Shown: in pieces, positions 34,368 to 44,513 of the stretch
Numbering within the stretch: position 1 is the stretch's first letter
Layout of the letters: every line of letters begins with the position of its first letter
NCBI GenBank assembly: GCA_021234155.1
Contig: JAJEKV010000005.1
Span: 9,976,572 to 10,040,571, forward strand
Origin: Isoetes taiwanensis
Lineage: Eukaryota > Streptophyta > Lycopodiopsida > Isoetales > Isoetaceae
Direction: 5' to 3'
Length of the DNA stretch: 64,000 bases
The notes under the pieces: model-generated
The model's database searches: none
What the model was told of the DNA's origin: nothing
The model's input: only the letters and a program-made list of their open reading frames with translations
Made by a program: the position numbers and the translations under genes

Positions 34368-35190
34368 ATTACCTGCCTCTTGCAAAGATGCAGGAAAGAG
34401 AGAAGCTTAGATTATGGAAAGCGTTTGCACATGCATATTCTTAATAACGGGCTTGAGATTCATAGATATCTATCTTAGAACCCACATTGGTCCACATGTA
34501 TGACAAAGGTGGATCTTCTGCAGAGGCACCAGAGCAAATTAAATTAGCTTTGATTGCTAGAGTGCTGGTTGAGGATTCCACATTCATTGATATTGTACTT
34601 CAATCTCGGCGCAGGAAAGCGCGTACTGTGCAGCTATGGGAGGCTATTGCAGAGTTACAAGTAAAAGGAATGGATGAGGTTCTTTACACAACAGTTGACA
34701 TGTTTTATGTCCTCAGTGAGAAAATACCTGTCACTATACAAGCCACTAATTATTTTGCTAGTTGTGGGGTGAGTTTGCCTCTACTTGCTCTGTTTTGTAA
34801 GGTTGAATTTTCTGTTATACGTGGATCAGAACTACCTAACAAAACAGAAGCATGGTTGATGCCACTGTATTTAGCAAGTGGACTTCTAGCTGCTGAACTA
34901 TTGGGCAGCTTTTACTGGCAGGAAATAGAGTGAGTAGATGGGCAAAGCTTCTGAAAGATTTAGCAGAAAGGAAGAGTAAGCTTCACATGAATAAGCTGCT
35001 CTGGGCACAGGAATTGGTGAGGTCACTGATATGTATGAATTGTTAGATGATATTGAGCATAGCAGAGAAGATGAGCACGAATCATTAGTCATTCATACCC
35101 TATTCCTTCTACTTCCACTTGATCTTTTATCAACAATTGCCCACAATCCAGAAGAAGCTTGCAGAGTAATGATGGGGATTTCCTGTCTCG
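34368..35190 (+). pseudogene. PPR-protein fragment joined to unidentified coding sequence
   Basis: After an acceptor near 34367 (GTTGCAG), ITCLLQRCRKERSLDYGKRL is followed by HMHILNNGLEIHRYLS, a stop, then LVHMYDKGGSSAEA. This matches the opening repeats of plant PLS-type pentatricopeptide proteins, which bind organellar RNA. The frame then changes character: EQIKLALIARVLVEDSTFID, RKARTVQLWEAIAELQVKGM and DEVLYTTVDMFYVLSE. After a donor-like break comes RWAKLLKDLAERKSKLHMNK. This second part is not PPR and is unidentified. The join looks like a gene-fragment mosaic. Confidence 0.55.
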
Positions 35191-35199
35191 CGGCTTGTA

Positions 35200-36805
35200 T
35201 GGAATGAGGATTTGTGGGTAAAAGTTACAATTAGTTTAGCAAAAGAAGCAACAAAGGTCCAAAATCTTGTACATAACAAAGAAATATGTGGCCTTCCCCA
35301 ATGGTCACTAGCGCCCAAGACCAATATTTCTACGTTATGTACTTGTAACTATTTCAAGTAAAGAAGGCAGACCTACCTATATACATTTACTTACTCATGA
35401 AGTCATTTCGCTGAGCAGACCCAAGTGCATCACGAGGACGATGTGGCAGAAAGAACAGGCAATGAGTATCATCGTCTAGCATAGCATCTGCGCCGTGTTG
35501 CAATCGGCATATCATAAACCCTGCAATGCATCAGAAGCTGTAGTAAAATAAACTGCAACTGTGAATGGTTTTCCTGTCTAAATATGTGCAAAGGCACCTT
35601 AAAACATATTTTCCTCTCAAACAATTACCTTGACTGAATAGGGTTGAAAGAGGCCCTTAAACGTCTTGAATGACAGACTTAGAGAGTTCTGGAAAACCAG
35701 GAGAATGATGATTTTCAATACTTATGCTGAAAGCCTGCTGAACTTTCTCAGGTACATTATAGAGTCTCTGGTGCCTACATAGATAGTACTCCATATCTGC
35801 CCAGCCTCTAGCACAATCGGCAAAGAGCCCAAAAGGAATGAAAACAAAGAAAAACTAAAGCTCCATAATCGAAGCATTTGAATGCTTCTGCTCCATTATT
35901 GTTTACCTATTCCAGAGTTTTCCTTGCAAAGATAGATTTCCAAGCACCGGAAAAGATCACTTCAGCTATCATCTTCAATGCCGGGAAGTGCATTTCCTGT
36001 CATTTCCAATGCTAGGGAGAATGCTTCAAGGGAAAGAAAATATAAATGAAAAAGAATACTTATCTACAGCTGCCCATATGAACAAAAGCATCTCTCAAAT
36101 AGAAATAACGGTTGGCATCCTCTTTTACAAAACCAGAAAGTATGGCTTTACATCATTGCATTCACCTTGATTGCATTCACTTTTTGTGCTTGAATCGCAA
36201 AGAATTCTTCTTTAACACAAAAAAGGAACAACTTGCTACAGATTTCGCATTTTGAATTTATGGATCTTGTATCTGCATCAATAAAGTCATGACAAAGAGG
36301 AAAACAACCTAACCAGAATCCAAACATAATAAAATATTTCCTTCAATCAGAGTCGCCCATTCGTTATCAAATTTTTTCTCTCCCAATAGATCAGGCGCTC
36401 TGCAAAACCCTCATCAGAGAACCTCAGGCTTGACTCTTTCAATGCAAGGGTTCTTTAAATCGGCTCTGTGATGCAGCCACGTGCAGATAGAATTTTGGAT
36501 GATAGAATATAGAAACCACAATACTGGTATAAAGCCAAAGTCAAGTCATAATTGTCAAAGAAGCTTCACAAAGGAACAAAATCCCGATTCTTGCAAGAAC
36601 ACTATAAAAAAACCTTTGGTGAAAGACACCGCTCTGCTCGAAATTGAGATAACTCATTAGCTGTAGTAACACGACATTACCAAATTTTGCAGCAAAAAGT
36701 TCTCTGAAAGGCTATCAATTTTTCCTGTGTTGCACAATACTAAACTTTGGACAAATCTATGTACTGCTGTCTAATATGCAGTAATTTAGACCTAACCCTA
36801 ATCCT
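35200..36805. other. Noncoding sequence
   Basis: No supported exon or element was found. Two short AACCCTAA-type motifs near 36790-36830 are too few to be telomeric. Confidence 0.4.
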
Positions 36806-37366
36806 TCATTGCATAGTAGACCTAACCCTAAGCCTAAAAAAACTCACCACAAACACGTCTCTTCCATATTCAGTGGCCAAACATCCCAATGCAATATCAT
36901 CTCCAAAAGCAGCTGCTCGCCCATCAGCGTTAGAATCAATGCTAAGAAGCCCCTCCTCTGTGTATGCAGCGTGATAATATCGTATTGATCTGTAGGATTT
37001 CCTGCCGTAGACATATATTTTACCCACGACTGTCCATCCTGAACAGAAACGCATTGCTCCTTAAACACAGATTCTAAAGCCTCTTCTCTAATGAAATAGA
37101 AACAAAGCATAAATACAAAATGGTGGGAAGGAAACTCATAATAAAAAGGGGAAATACAAAAAACTTGCTCACCTCAACATTCTGACCCCTACTAACTCTT
37201 CTATTGCCAATTCTAGTGTCTCTCTGTCTTCTTTCCTCACAAGAAGCTTTACTTCTTGAACAAGCTGAACTCCCCAACCAGAACTAAGATTTGGGCTGTA
37301 GAGATTCTTAATCACAGCGTCAATACTATTCCGGTAGGAAGAATCGTTCTCATAATCTTGCAAAAT
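36806..37366 (-). pseudogene. OTU-like cysteine protease, C-terminal part (left arm copy)
   Basis: Reading right to left: LQDYENDSSYRNSIDAVIKN, LYSPNLSSGWGVQLVQEVKL, RETLELAIEELVG, an intron or spacer, EEALESVFKEQCVSVQDGQS, WVKYMSTAGNPTDQYD, then in another frame AAAFGDDIALGCLATEYGRD VFVV. The GDDIAL..LA..YGRDVFVV stretch matches the end of OTU deubiquitinase domains (G.xxxLxALAxxxxxxIxV). The catalytic Cys region is not in this copy but is in the 56.8-kb relative. Frame changes show decay. Confidence 0.55.
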
Positions 37367-37902
37367 CTATTAACCGACGATCCCTACCATGCGCCCATCC
37401 GCTTCAATATCTCCATAGTTGAAGCAGATGGAAACCGTTGATGTTTTCTCGCGCATGTTTTCAAAGAGAAACCCTTCCGAAAGGGATCGCAAGCTTAGGT
37501 TTTTGCAAGATTATGGGAACGATTCTTCTTACTGGAATAGTATTGACGCTGTGATTAAGAATCTCTACAGCCCAAATCTTAGTTCTGGTTGGGGAGTTTA
37601 GCTTATTCAGGAAGTAAAGCTTCTTGCCAGGAAAGAAGACAGAAAGACACTAGAATCGGCAATAGAAGAGTTAGCACAGGTCGGAATGTTGAGGTGAGCA
37701 AGTTATGAGTTTCCTTCCCATCATTTTATATTTATGCTTTGTTTCTATTTCATTAGAGAAGAGGCTTCAGAATCTGTGTTTAAGGAGCAATGTGTTTCTG
37801 TTCAGGATGGACAGTCATGGGTAAAATATATGTCTACGGCAGGAAATCCTACAGATCAATACGATATTATCACGCTGCATTACACAGAGGAGGGGCTTCT
37901 TA
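36942..37902. repeat. Inverted duplication of the OTU-like gene segment
   Basis: The arms 36942-37366 and 37500-37902 are inverted copies with high identity. Mirrored stretches include AATCTCTACAGCCCAAATCT, TTAAGGAGCAATGYGTTTCT and CAGATCAATACGATATTATC. The spacer is 37367-37499. The arms carry small differences, so this is not an assembly fold-back of one sequence. Confidence 0.88.
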
Positions 37903-37976
37903 GCCACTTCGTCTCTGGAAGAAAGAATGCCATCTTTGGCATGTCTCCACTATGCAAACTTGAGAGAAAAGCATAA
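37419..37976 (+). pseudogene. OTU-like cysteine protease, C-terminal part (right arm copy)
   Basis: In mirror orientation to the left arm, this copy reads RFLQDYGNDSSYWNSIDAVI, KNLYSPNLSSGWGV, a stop, then after a break FIREEASESVFKEQCVSVQD and TLHYTEEGLLSHF. It leaves the shared sequence at about 37902, before the GDDIAL segment. It is incomplete and frameshifted. Confidence 0.5.
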
Positions 37977-38233
37977 ACATGGGAAGAAGAAGCGAAACCT
38001 AAGAATTAAACCTTTAGTATTAGTATGCAAATAAGAGATTAAGAGTTTTTGCAACTTTTGTTATGGAGTGTGGTCGTTAGGTGACCACATCTCAAGGCAT
38101 AGGCATGTACATCTCCATAGAAAAAAAATGACCTAACCTATTAACTATGGAAAGAAAGGACGATCACTCTAGCTTAAAGAAAAGCAATATAAAAATAAAG
38201 ACGATGTAACTTATAACTTAAAGAAGAGACGTA

Positions 38234-39822
38234 CCTATAAGGAAAACTTAGAGGCGATAACTTGTAACTTAAAGAAGACGACGTAACTTATAACTTAAAA
38301 GAAGAGACGTGCATTTTTGGGTCACTTGTTCCACTTTGCCCTTTTTTCCAATTAGGCTATGATGTGGGTGTTTATTAGTCCCAAAATACCACTCCAATTC
38401 CGAATATACCACTATTATCCCAGGTTTTTTAACTTGGCATTAAAATTAGGACCATTAATTCAATTCAACTTGTTTCCTCTATACTTTCATGCTATTAACT
38501 TTCCTTCACCGGGACCATGTGCATCTAGATATATTGGAATACCTTATGATGCTCAGTTTTATATGATTGCGTGCTAGAAGATGCAGTGCATGTTGTGAAA
38601 CGCATTGAGCATAAGTCCCCAAGTCTTGTATGTACCAGATACAGATTATGGGAACACTAGCCTTTCATGCTGATGCATAGGGGAACGGAGATTAGGAGCA
38701 GCATTCCGCAATCTCAGAAGGGGTCCTGCGATCGGCTGTAGCCGGGAGCGGGTCTTCTAAGGTTGCGGAATGTTGCGGCCAATCTCAGTTCCCCTACAGC
38801 ATGGAAACCAGAACTTACCTGATACCTAAACTTTTTACTTGTTGAACAGAATGAGTAGGGCCGACTTCCATTCTAGGGACGGAATGAACCACCCGATTTC
38901 CATGTTGTCTACTATATGGGATGCATAGAGCCACATAGTGGGAGACGGTTGAAAAGCATACACGCATGAAGAGCCCGCATCCTATTGTGGCTACTACCAT
39001 TTGACTTGCCCATAGAGTTTGGTGTGATGGAAGTGTTGGGGAGGATGGGCCAATGGTAATTTTCCCATTCATGAATAGATAGCGGAACACTTGCAGAGTT
39101 GCTTGAGTACTTGCCTAGCAAGTACTCTTCAATCACGAGGTGCTCAAATGCCATCCATGACCAACCAAAAAGGGTTGACCTAAAACTAGATGACATTTTT
39201 ATAGTCAAAATGCGAGTTGTATACAAATTTGTTCCTGAAATTGTTATTGCTTTTGCAAAAGAAGTTATGGCCCTGACTCAATGCTGTGATTGGGCACACA
39301 TGAAGCACAATTGCAAAATTGTGAAATTGCATTGTGATATTAGATATGATAATTGAATCGAACAATTGGTGATTGGGTAAATGCCATACATTTTTCTACC
39401 AAAGAGCGCAAGCCCAAGTGTAAAGCACCCTACTTACTAGACGATAAACAACTACGATATCCTTGGTGGGAGGAAATGGTCCTTTGTAAGAAGAAGGAAG
39501 ACGATGGTGTATTGGAGAAGCTGGGTAAATGGCATTTATTCATTCGACTACATCATGCCATGCTCCTTGAACTTGTGAATGCTATGAGGCAAATGGAGTT
39601 AGTGGATTGTGTAAATCCAACCCAATGGTATTCTCAAGCATTGCATGTGGTAGAGGAGCAAAAGATCCAAATGATGCTTCATAGAGACATGGTGCACACA
39701 CAACGGCCGGATGCTAAAAATGTTGTGAATGCTTTCAAGAGAGGTGTTGAGCATCCATCTTCTGATATGATGACACGTGAAGGGCGTAGATCCTCTAGAG
39801 ATGGCAAAGATTTGTTACATGC
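38234..39822 (+). repeat. 1.6-kb duplicated unit, copy 1
   Basis: The block matches 58192-59782 in the same orientation at well over 90 percent identity by eye, from CTATAAGGA to TTTGTTACATGC. Copy 2 has small indels (for example an extra CAAGGCACAAG near 58885 and a deletion near 59370). In both places the unit lies shortly downstream of an OTU-like gene copy on the plus strand. Confidence 0.93.
38678..38797. mobile_element. 120-bp foldback element inside the duplicated unit
   Basis: TAGGGGAACGGAGATT...GCATTCCGCAATCTCAGAAG is inverted as CTTCTAAGGTTGCGGAATG...AATCTCAGTTCCCCTA. The arms are about 50 bp, around a GATCGGCTGTAGCC loop. A copy lies at the same place in the second unit (58636-58754), so it predates the duplication. 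Confidence 0.8.
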
Positions 39823-39832
39823 CCAAAGGTGA
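39099..39832 (+). pseudogene. Unrecognised coding remnant in the duplicated unit
   Basis: Two plus frames follow each other. The first gives SKYSSITRCSNAIHDQPKRV and AKEVMALTQCCDWAHMKHNC, ending 39356. The second (39353-39832) gives GDWVNAIHFSTKERKPKCKA, LRYPWWEEMVLCKKKEDDGV and AMRQMELVDCVNPTQWYSQA. In copy 2 (59072-59795) the same frames are broken differently. The reading suggests an old transposon protein, family unknown. Confidence 0.4.
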
Positions 39833-40063
39833 ACAATGCTTTAGCTTGCTAATAACAATAGCAATTTCCTTATTTTATTTGTTTCGCAATTGTAGCACAT
39901 TTGTATAACTTCTATATCAATTTTTACCTTATGTAGTAGCTCAACTTTCTTAACTTATTTAATTTGTTTGCAGGATGTCATGGCTCAATCTTTTTAACTT
40001 GTTTTAACTTGTACGTTTGCTATGGTGTATTTATAGTGTAATTGCATTATAACATACTTATAT

Positions 40064-41727
40064 CAATGCCATATACAGGCTGTATGAGAGTTGTTTTGGC
40101 AGGATGTAGCCGACGGGGCAAGCATTCACCAGTAGTATCGGGGTCCGGCAGGGCTGCTCCCTCTCACCAACACTTTTTGGCCTCTACATTGATCAGTTAG
40201 AGCCATGGCTTACTGAGCATGGGGGGGATGGCATACAACTTTTGCACCAGGTCATCCGCCAGCTCATCTATGCGGATGATGTTGGGGTAAAAGCATGCTA
40301 CGGTGTACCACTTTTGGAACCCTCAAAAGTACCTACACTGGGTACTTTTAAAACTGGTACTTTCTGTTTTTTCTTTCCATTAAAATCAATCGAAATTTTT
40401 TGAATTGAAGGTCAATAATGTTTATTGCGACATTTATGCAAGTTCCCAAGATCAGTCTTTGGGTACTTTTTCCGGTAGTTTTGCACTCCCTAAAAAGTAC
40501 TTTAGATGGTACACCCTAGCATGCTTTCACCCGCTGACCTTCCGCCCACACCCCGTGCTATGCGCCTCATCTAGATGCCCTAGACACATTTTGTCGCTAC
40601 GCACATGCGCCAAGCGAATCCGCCAAGACCGTGGTGGTCCTCGATCCTCTTCACGCCACCCCACGCCCTCCTGCACTCACATATCGGGGGATGGCCCTAT
40701 GGAGGTCACGCCACCTACAAGTACCTAGGGGTGGAGTTCCCCTCCTCGCTCTGTTGGGAGCCCATCCGCTTCTGGGTGACAGGCCGAAAGCTTTATGCCA
40801 TGCGTATCAACAAATCCACCGTGCAGAGCTCTATGATTGGGGCCATCACACATCTCTGTTTGCACCGGGTCGAGCCCGTCCTTCCAGACGGGTCGGTTTG
40901 GGGCCCTGGCCGCCTCTTTGGCGACTGGAATGACTTGGAGCAAAAGTGTGTAAGGCATTTTTGCACGGGCACGCACTGGGTGAAACCTTCACCCCTATCG
41001 ATTCTCACGGCAGAAACTGATTCTTTGCCGCTTCGCTGGCAGCCCTTGATAGACACATCTTCTATTTTCGTAAAGTGGTTAATATGGGTGATGCTCGCCC
41101 CCGCACTGGGCTTACGCCGGGCAATGGGGCCGCAGCCGCTCCGTGGCCCGCTGGAGGGTAAGAGAGATCGCTGGTTCGCCCGGATGGAACGCGTCAGGAG
41201 CACAGTACATGCAGGACATTGCACGCGCAAAGCCTGGACACAGAGGCCGATCGTGATTGATCATGGAGTACCTAGACGCTTGCTTCCTTGGCAAGATCTG
41301 GGACCCCGGCGCTCTAGAGCAGGTCAAAACGGCCCATTACAAGGAGCACATCAACCCCATGTTAGCTCGGGGCCCGCAGCTCTACCTGCGTTCCCAGCCC
41401 CCCGAAAAGCGCAAGTGCAGACTCATTGCCTCCATTCGCGACAAAGTGCCCACCATCTTCGTGATCGAGATCGGCGTGGATTGGGAGCCCCCCGCCAGAC
41501 AGCACTGGCCGCTCTTTGCCAAACGGGTGCCATTGAGGATGAGTCTCACACTTTCCCAGAGTTGCCCAAAGATTCACCAGATCCGGCCGATATTCTCCTT
41601 TAGTAATGGGCCGGACTTGCCCCTACATTTGTTGATGAACACGCCGTTAGTACGTGCTCTGTGGTCGTACATTCAGGAGGTACTGGATCTGCGAGCTCAC
41701 CTTTGCCCCCGCCTGGCTGCCCGCTGA
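40064..41727 (+). pseudogene. LINE (non-LTR retrotransposon) ORF2 fragment: reverse transcriptase to C-terminus
   Basis: The sequence starts inside the reverse transcriptase (NAIYRLYESCFGR), shows SSIGVRQGCSLSPTLFGLYI and RQLIYADDV, and is then cut by a 248-bp MITE. Beyond it, in shifted frames, are LDALDTFCRYAHAPSESAKT, YKYLGVEFPSS, MEYLDACFLGKIWDPGALEQ, HYKEHINPMLARGPQLYLRS and an EDESHTF zinc-binding-like tail. The last stop is at 41727. The catalytic YADD is present. The 5' part (endonuclease and early RT) is missing, which is typical of 5'-truncated LINE copies. Several frameshifts and stops (for example after FGRM) show it is dead. Confidence 0.8.
40285..40532 (+). mobile_element. 248-bp MITE of the GGGTAAAAGCATGC family, copy 2
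   Basis: The ends are GGGTAAAAGCATGCTACGGT and the inverted GGGTGAAAGCATGCTAGGGT. It is flanked by GTTG (40281-40284) and GCTG (40533-40536). It sits directly after the YADDV codons of the LINE. It is the reverse complement of the 17425 copy over most of its length, with about 74 bp less in the middle. In transcript orientation both copies have GTTG before the same end. Confidence 0.88.
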
Positions 41728-41821
41728 TCAGGCACTACGGGTGCGGTTCATGAGTGTATATATTTGTGTGTTTTTGCATTTCGTATATTGGAACAGTTTG
41801 TCAGCAGGCTGATTGCTGCCA

Positions 41822-41869
41822 CGGTTTTTCCATCGAAAACCCTTCGGGGCGGGGGTTTTTTAATCCGGG
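41822..41869 (+). repeat. C-rich dispersed repeat, copy 2
   Basis: It is the reverse complement of 1147-1193: TTTTTCCATCGAAAACCCTT through GGGTTTTTTAATCCGGG, placed about 95 bp after the LINE stop. It might be part of the LINE 3' region, but its lone occurrence at 1.15 kb without LINE sequence argues for a separate repeat. Confidence 0.55.
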
Positions 41870-42120
41870 TAGTAATCCGCTTGCTGCGCTTTTGTACCGA
41901 TTGGTCTCCGTGGACGATAAAAATACCTTCCTTCCTTCCTTTTAACTTCTTTAATTTATTTGGGACATGTTGTGGCTCAATATTTTTAACGTTTTAAGTT
42001 GTATGTTTGTTGAGGTGTATATATATATCTTATAGTAACGTAGACCTTACATAGACCATGCCATTGTTTGTTGCATATTGTTATGGTGGTGGTGATGATG
42101 GTGGTGGTGGTAGTGACCTT

Positions 42121-42290
42121 GTCAAACCCCGGGGGTTTCACCTAGGCATATGGGGATACCACATCTGCGTGCAAGGGGTCCAGAGAAAACCCCGGTATAC
42201 GACTTTTTCGAGGTGGAAAACCCCTACATACGTAAATAGGAAAAGCCAGTTTCCAAGCCCCTTTCCGTAGATGTACTTTCGGACTATCTT
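42121..42290 (+). repeat. CCCGGGGG/GTATACG dispersed repeat, copy B
   Basis: GTCAAACCCCGGGGGTTTCA, GCAAGGGGTCCAGAGAAAAC and CGGTATACGACTTTTT occur in the same order as in copy A. It is preceded by a GGTGGT/GATGGT-rich stretch. Confidence 0.65.
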
Positions 42291-42924
42291 ACTTTTTACA
42301 TACCCCTACCCGATCTTGTACTTGAGTTTGTGCTTGTGCACCCTACCCCTATGTACAGAATAAATAAAATTTCAAAATGTTTTTAATTGACATTTCTCGC
42401 ATCTCGGTCTCACATTTCCTTGGGGTTCTTACATGCATGCGACATGACAAGGGTAATTCTAAGGAGCCTTTGCAAATTATGAACACGTATTTAGGAGCCT
42501 TTGCGAAGACAATACCGGGATAATACGGGGATAATACATGCTAATGACAATACAGGAATACATGCTAAGGACAATACATCATGGTAAGATCAATACCTCA
42601 AATTATACATCTATAATATACTGCACCCTAATAGATGATGGTAAGAAATGAATGTTAAGAAACTATGGCTTTTGATGAGGTCCCATTTCTCATTCAATGA
42701 TTTTTTATGTTTCTGCATGTTGATGCAATACAGTGATAGTAGCTATGCATTTGGGTCTTTGCAGAACATCAGACTTTAGCTTTAACAGTTCCAAACTTGC
42801 ACTCATAACAAACAAACTGTTGGTTGGCCTAAAATTGCACATAAGTGGTGCTAAATCTTGGATAACATTGTGCACAGTAGCTAACTCGTGAAGGGAAAAA
42901 GAGTATAATGCCACATTGCAGCAC
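42291..42924. other. Noncoding sequence
   Basis: Short repeats of AGGAGCCTTTGC and CAATAC occur near 42457-42590. A reverse frame reaching down to 42705 is the intron-ward extension of the START exon, not a separate gene. Confidence 0.4.
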
Positions 42925-44025
42925 CTAAAGTAGTTCTGATTAGAATCCTGTCTCTGTAAAATAAATCCCCCAGCAATGTCGATATGAACTGTATTTGAAG
43001 ACAGCATTGGCAATTCTTGCATAGTAAACCCCAGGGCATTCTCATTGGCATCATTAAGCTCCGATGGTGCCTGCCAAGACGCACTAAATGTTGAGACTCG
43101 CAAAGCTAGACATAACAACAGCAAAACAAAACTGGTATTCCTGACTTATGTTTATTTGTTCAGAGAAATATTACTGTGCCCAAAAGAACAATAATTGTAT
43201 CATTTTCGAGGAACTCCAATTTGAATGATCTCATAAGCACCTCCCTTGTTGCAAGGGGCCATGGCACTTTTACCCTAAGAAGAGAAGAAATGAACTTAGC
43301 AGCTTTTAAACAAAAAAGAATGTAAGACATAAAAGAAATGACAAAATTTATTGGCATAAATTGCATGAAATCAATTCCATAAACAACTCCGATCTCTTGT
43401 TTCATATTTTCTGAGTGACAAGGTCTCTCCTAATATATACAAGTAACCAAGTCTCTCTTTGTTTGTCAGAGGTGATGGCGTAGAACTTATGCAGACATCA
43501 CTCTTGGCATGGAAATACTAGTTGGAAAATATTCCAAAGGAATCTCAACTACCGATTCGTGACAAATCCTCGCCAATGCTAATCCGTTTCGGCTACTGAC
43601 AGTCAAGAATCTTAAAAGTTGGCATGCTAACCTGTGGCCACCTGCAAAGAATGTGAAACAAAACTAAGACAGAAGTGCAAAACAATTAAGAAGATGGGTG
43701 GACTGATGAAAACTGCCAATGAGTATGCTAGACATCTGGGCTCTGGAGTGACAAGCATAGTTAATAATGCATACTAGTAATGAAGCGAAGTTCTTACCAC
43801 TCCTTGTATGATGGAGCTTCCCAAGCAACGCACACCGTTGAATGGAGTCACATTGATGACAAAATCAATAATTTTGTCCTAGTAAAGGTAAGCATAAAAA
43901 GGGAATGAAGAGCTACCATTGACCATTGGACCATTGACGATGCCATCAACACAATATGTGTGATAGGGTATTCCTTCAGGGCCTTCCCTGTACATGACAC
44001 GCATGACATATGTCTCTTGTTTTAA
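42925..44025 (-). pseudogene. START-domain lipid-transfer family pseudogene (five exons)
   Basis: Exons with matching splice sites on the minus strand are as follows. 44025-43917: ETYVMRVMYREGPEGIPYHT. 43878-43798: VCVAWEAPSYKEW. 43641 to about 43540: WPQVSMPTFKILDCQ, stop, PKRISIGEDLSRIGS, stop. About 43275-43173: KVPWPLATREVLMRSFKLEF and LENDTIIVLLGT. 43070-42925: SELNDANENALGF and VHIDIAGGFILQRQDSNQNY. The exon 2-3 junction codon restores EWWPQ. The YREGPEG..YHT, WWPQ...PTFKI, V.WPL..RE and D..GGF.LQ blocks belong to the plant START/polyketide-cyclase family thought to move lipids. In-frame stops in exons 2 and 3 mark a pseudogene. The 9.7-kb transposon begins 129 bp upstream, probably in an intron. 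Confidence 0.72.
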
Positions 44026-44513
44026 CTGTTACATACACATGTGTCAACGATGAATGTAAGCATAAAACATGGTAAAATCAAACTCTTTCTAAGTTCTAGA
44101 TGGCATAAGTTGAATCTAGACTTAGGTTTTTGTATGTAAAAGGACTCTCTTTTGGGTAAAAGCATGCTAGGGTGTCATACATTAGTTCTAAATTCATGTA
44201 CTATTTTGCACTAGAAACCCATTTTTTTATGTAATTTTGAATGTATGGTAGGAGGCCACGTGCTTGTCGTTATATATTTAAAAAAGGAATATATTTGATT
44301 GTTTGTCATCATGACATGAAGTGGCCGACGGTTGTTGCGAAATTTTGGGCACAATCACTGGATTCCCTCCGATCCAAGCAAATTCCCTCCAATCCATCCG
44401 AAGCAAGCAAATTCCCTCCAATTTACGGTCTAAGAATCTAAAACAAAGAAAAGAATTTTAAATTCTTGCCGGATCTTTGCATGCATATCAGTTTTCATAG
44501 TAGTAGTAGTGGC

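Noticed and set aside
36788-36835. Interstitial telomere-like AACCCTAA motifs
   Set aside because: Only two short, non-tandem occurrences.
40605-41603. 332-codon plus-strand frame taken as one protein
   Set aside because: It crosses between LINE frames; the homologous LINE residues switch frame several times, so the long frame is partly fortuitous.
42705-43124. 139-codon reverse frame with a signal-peptide-like start
   Set aside because: The hydrophobic start is intron sequence upstream of a START exon with a clear acceptor at 43071; only 43070-42925 is coding-like.
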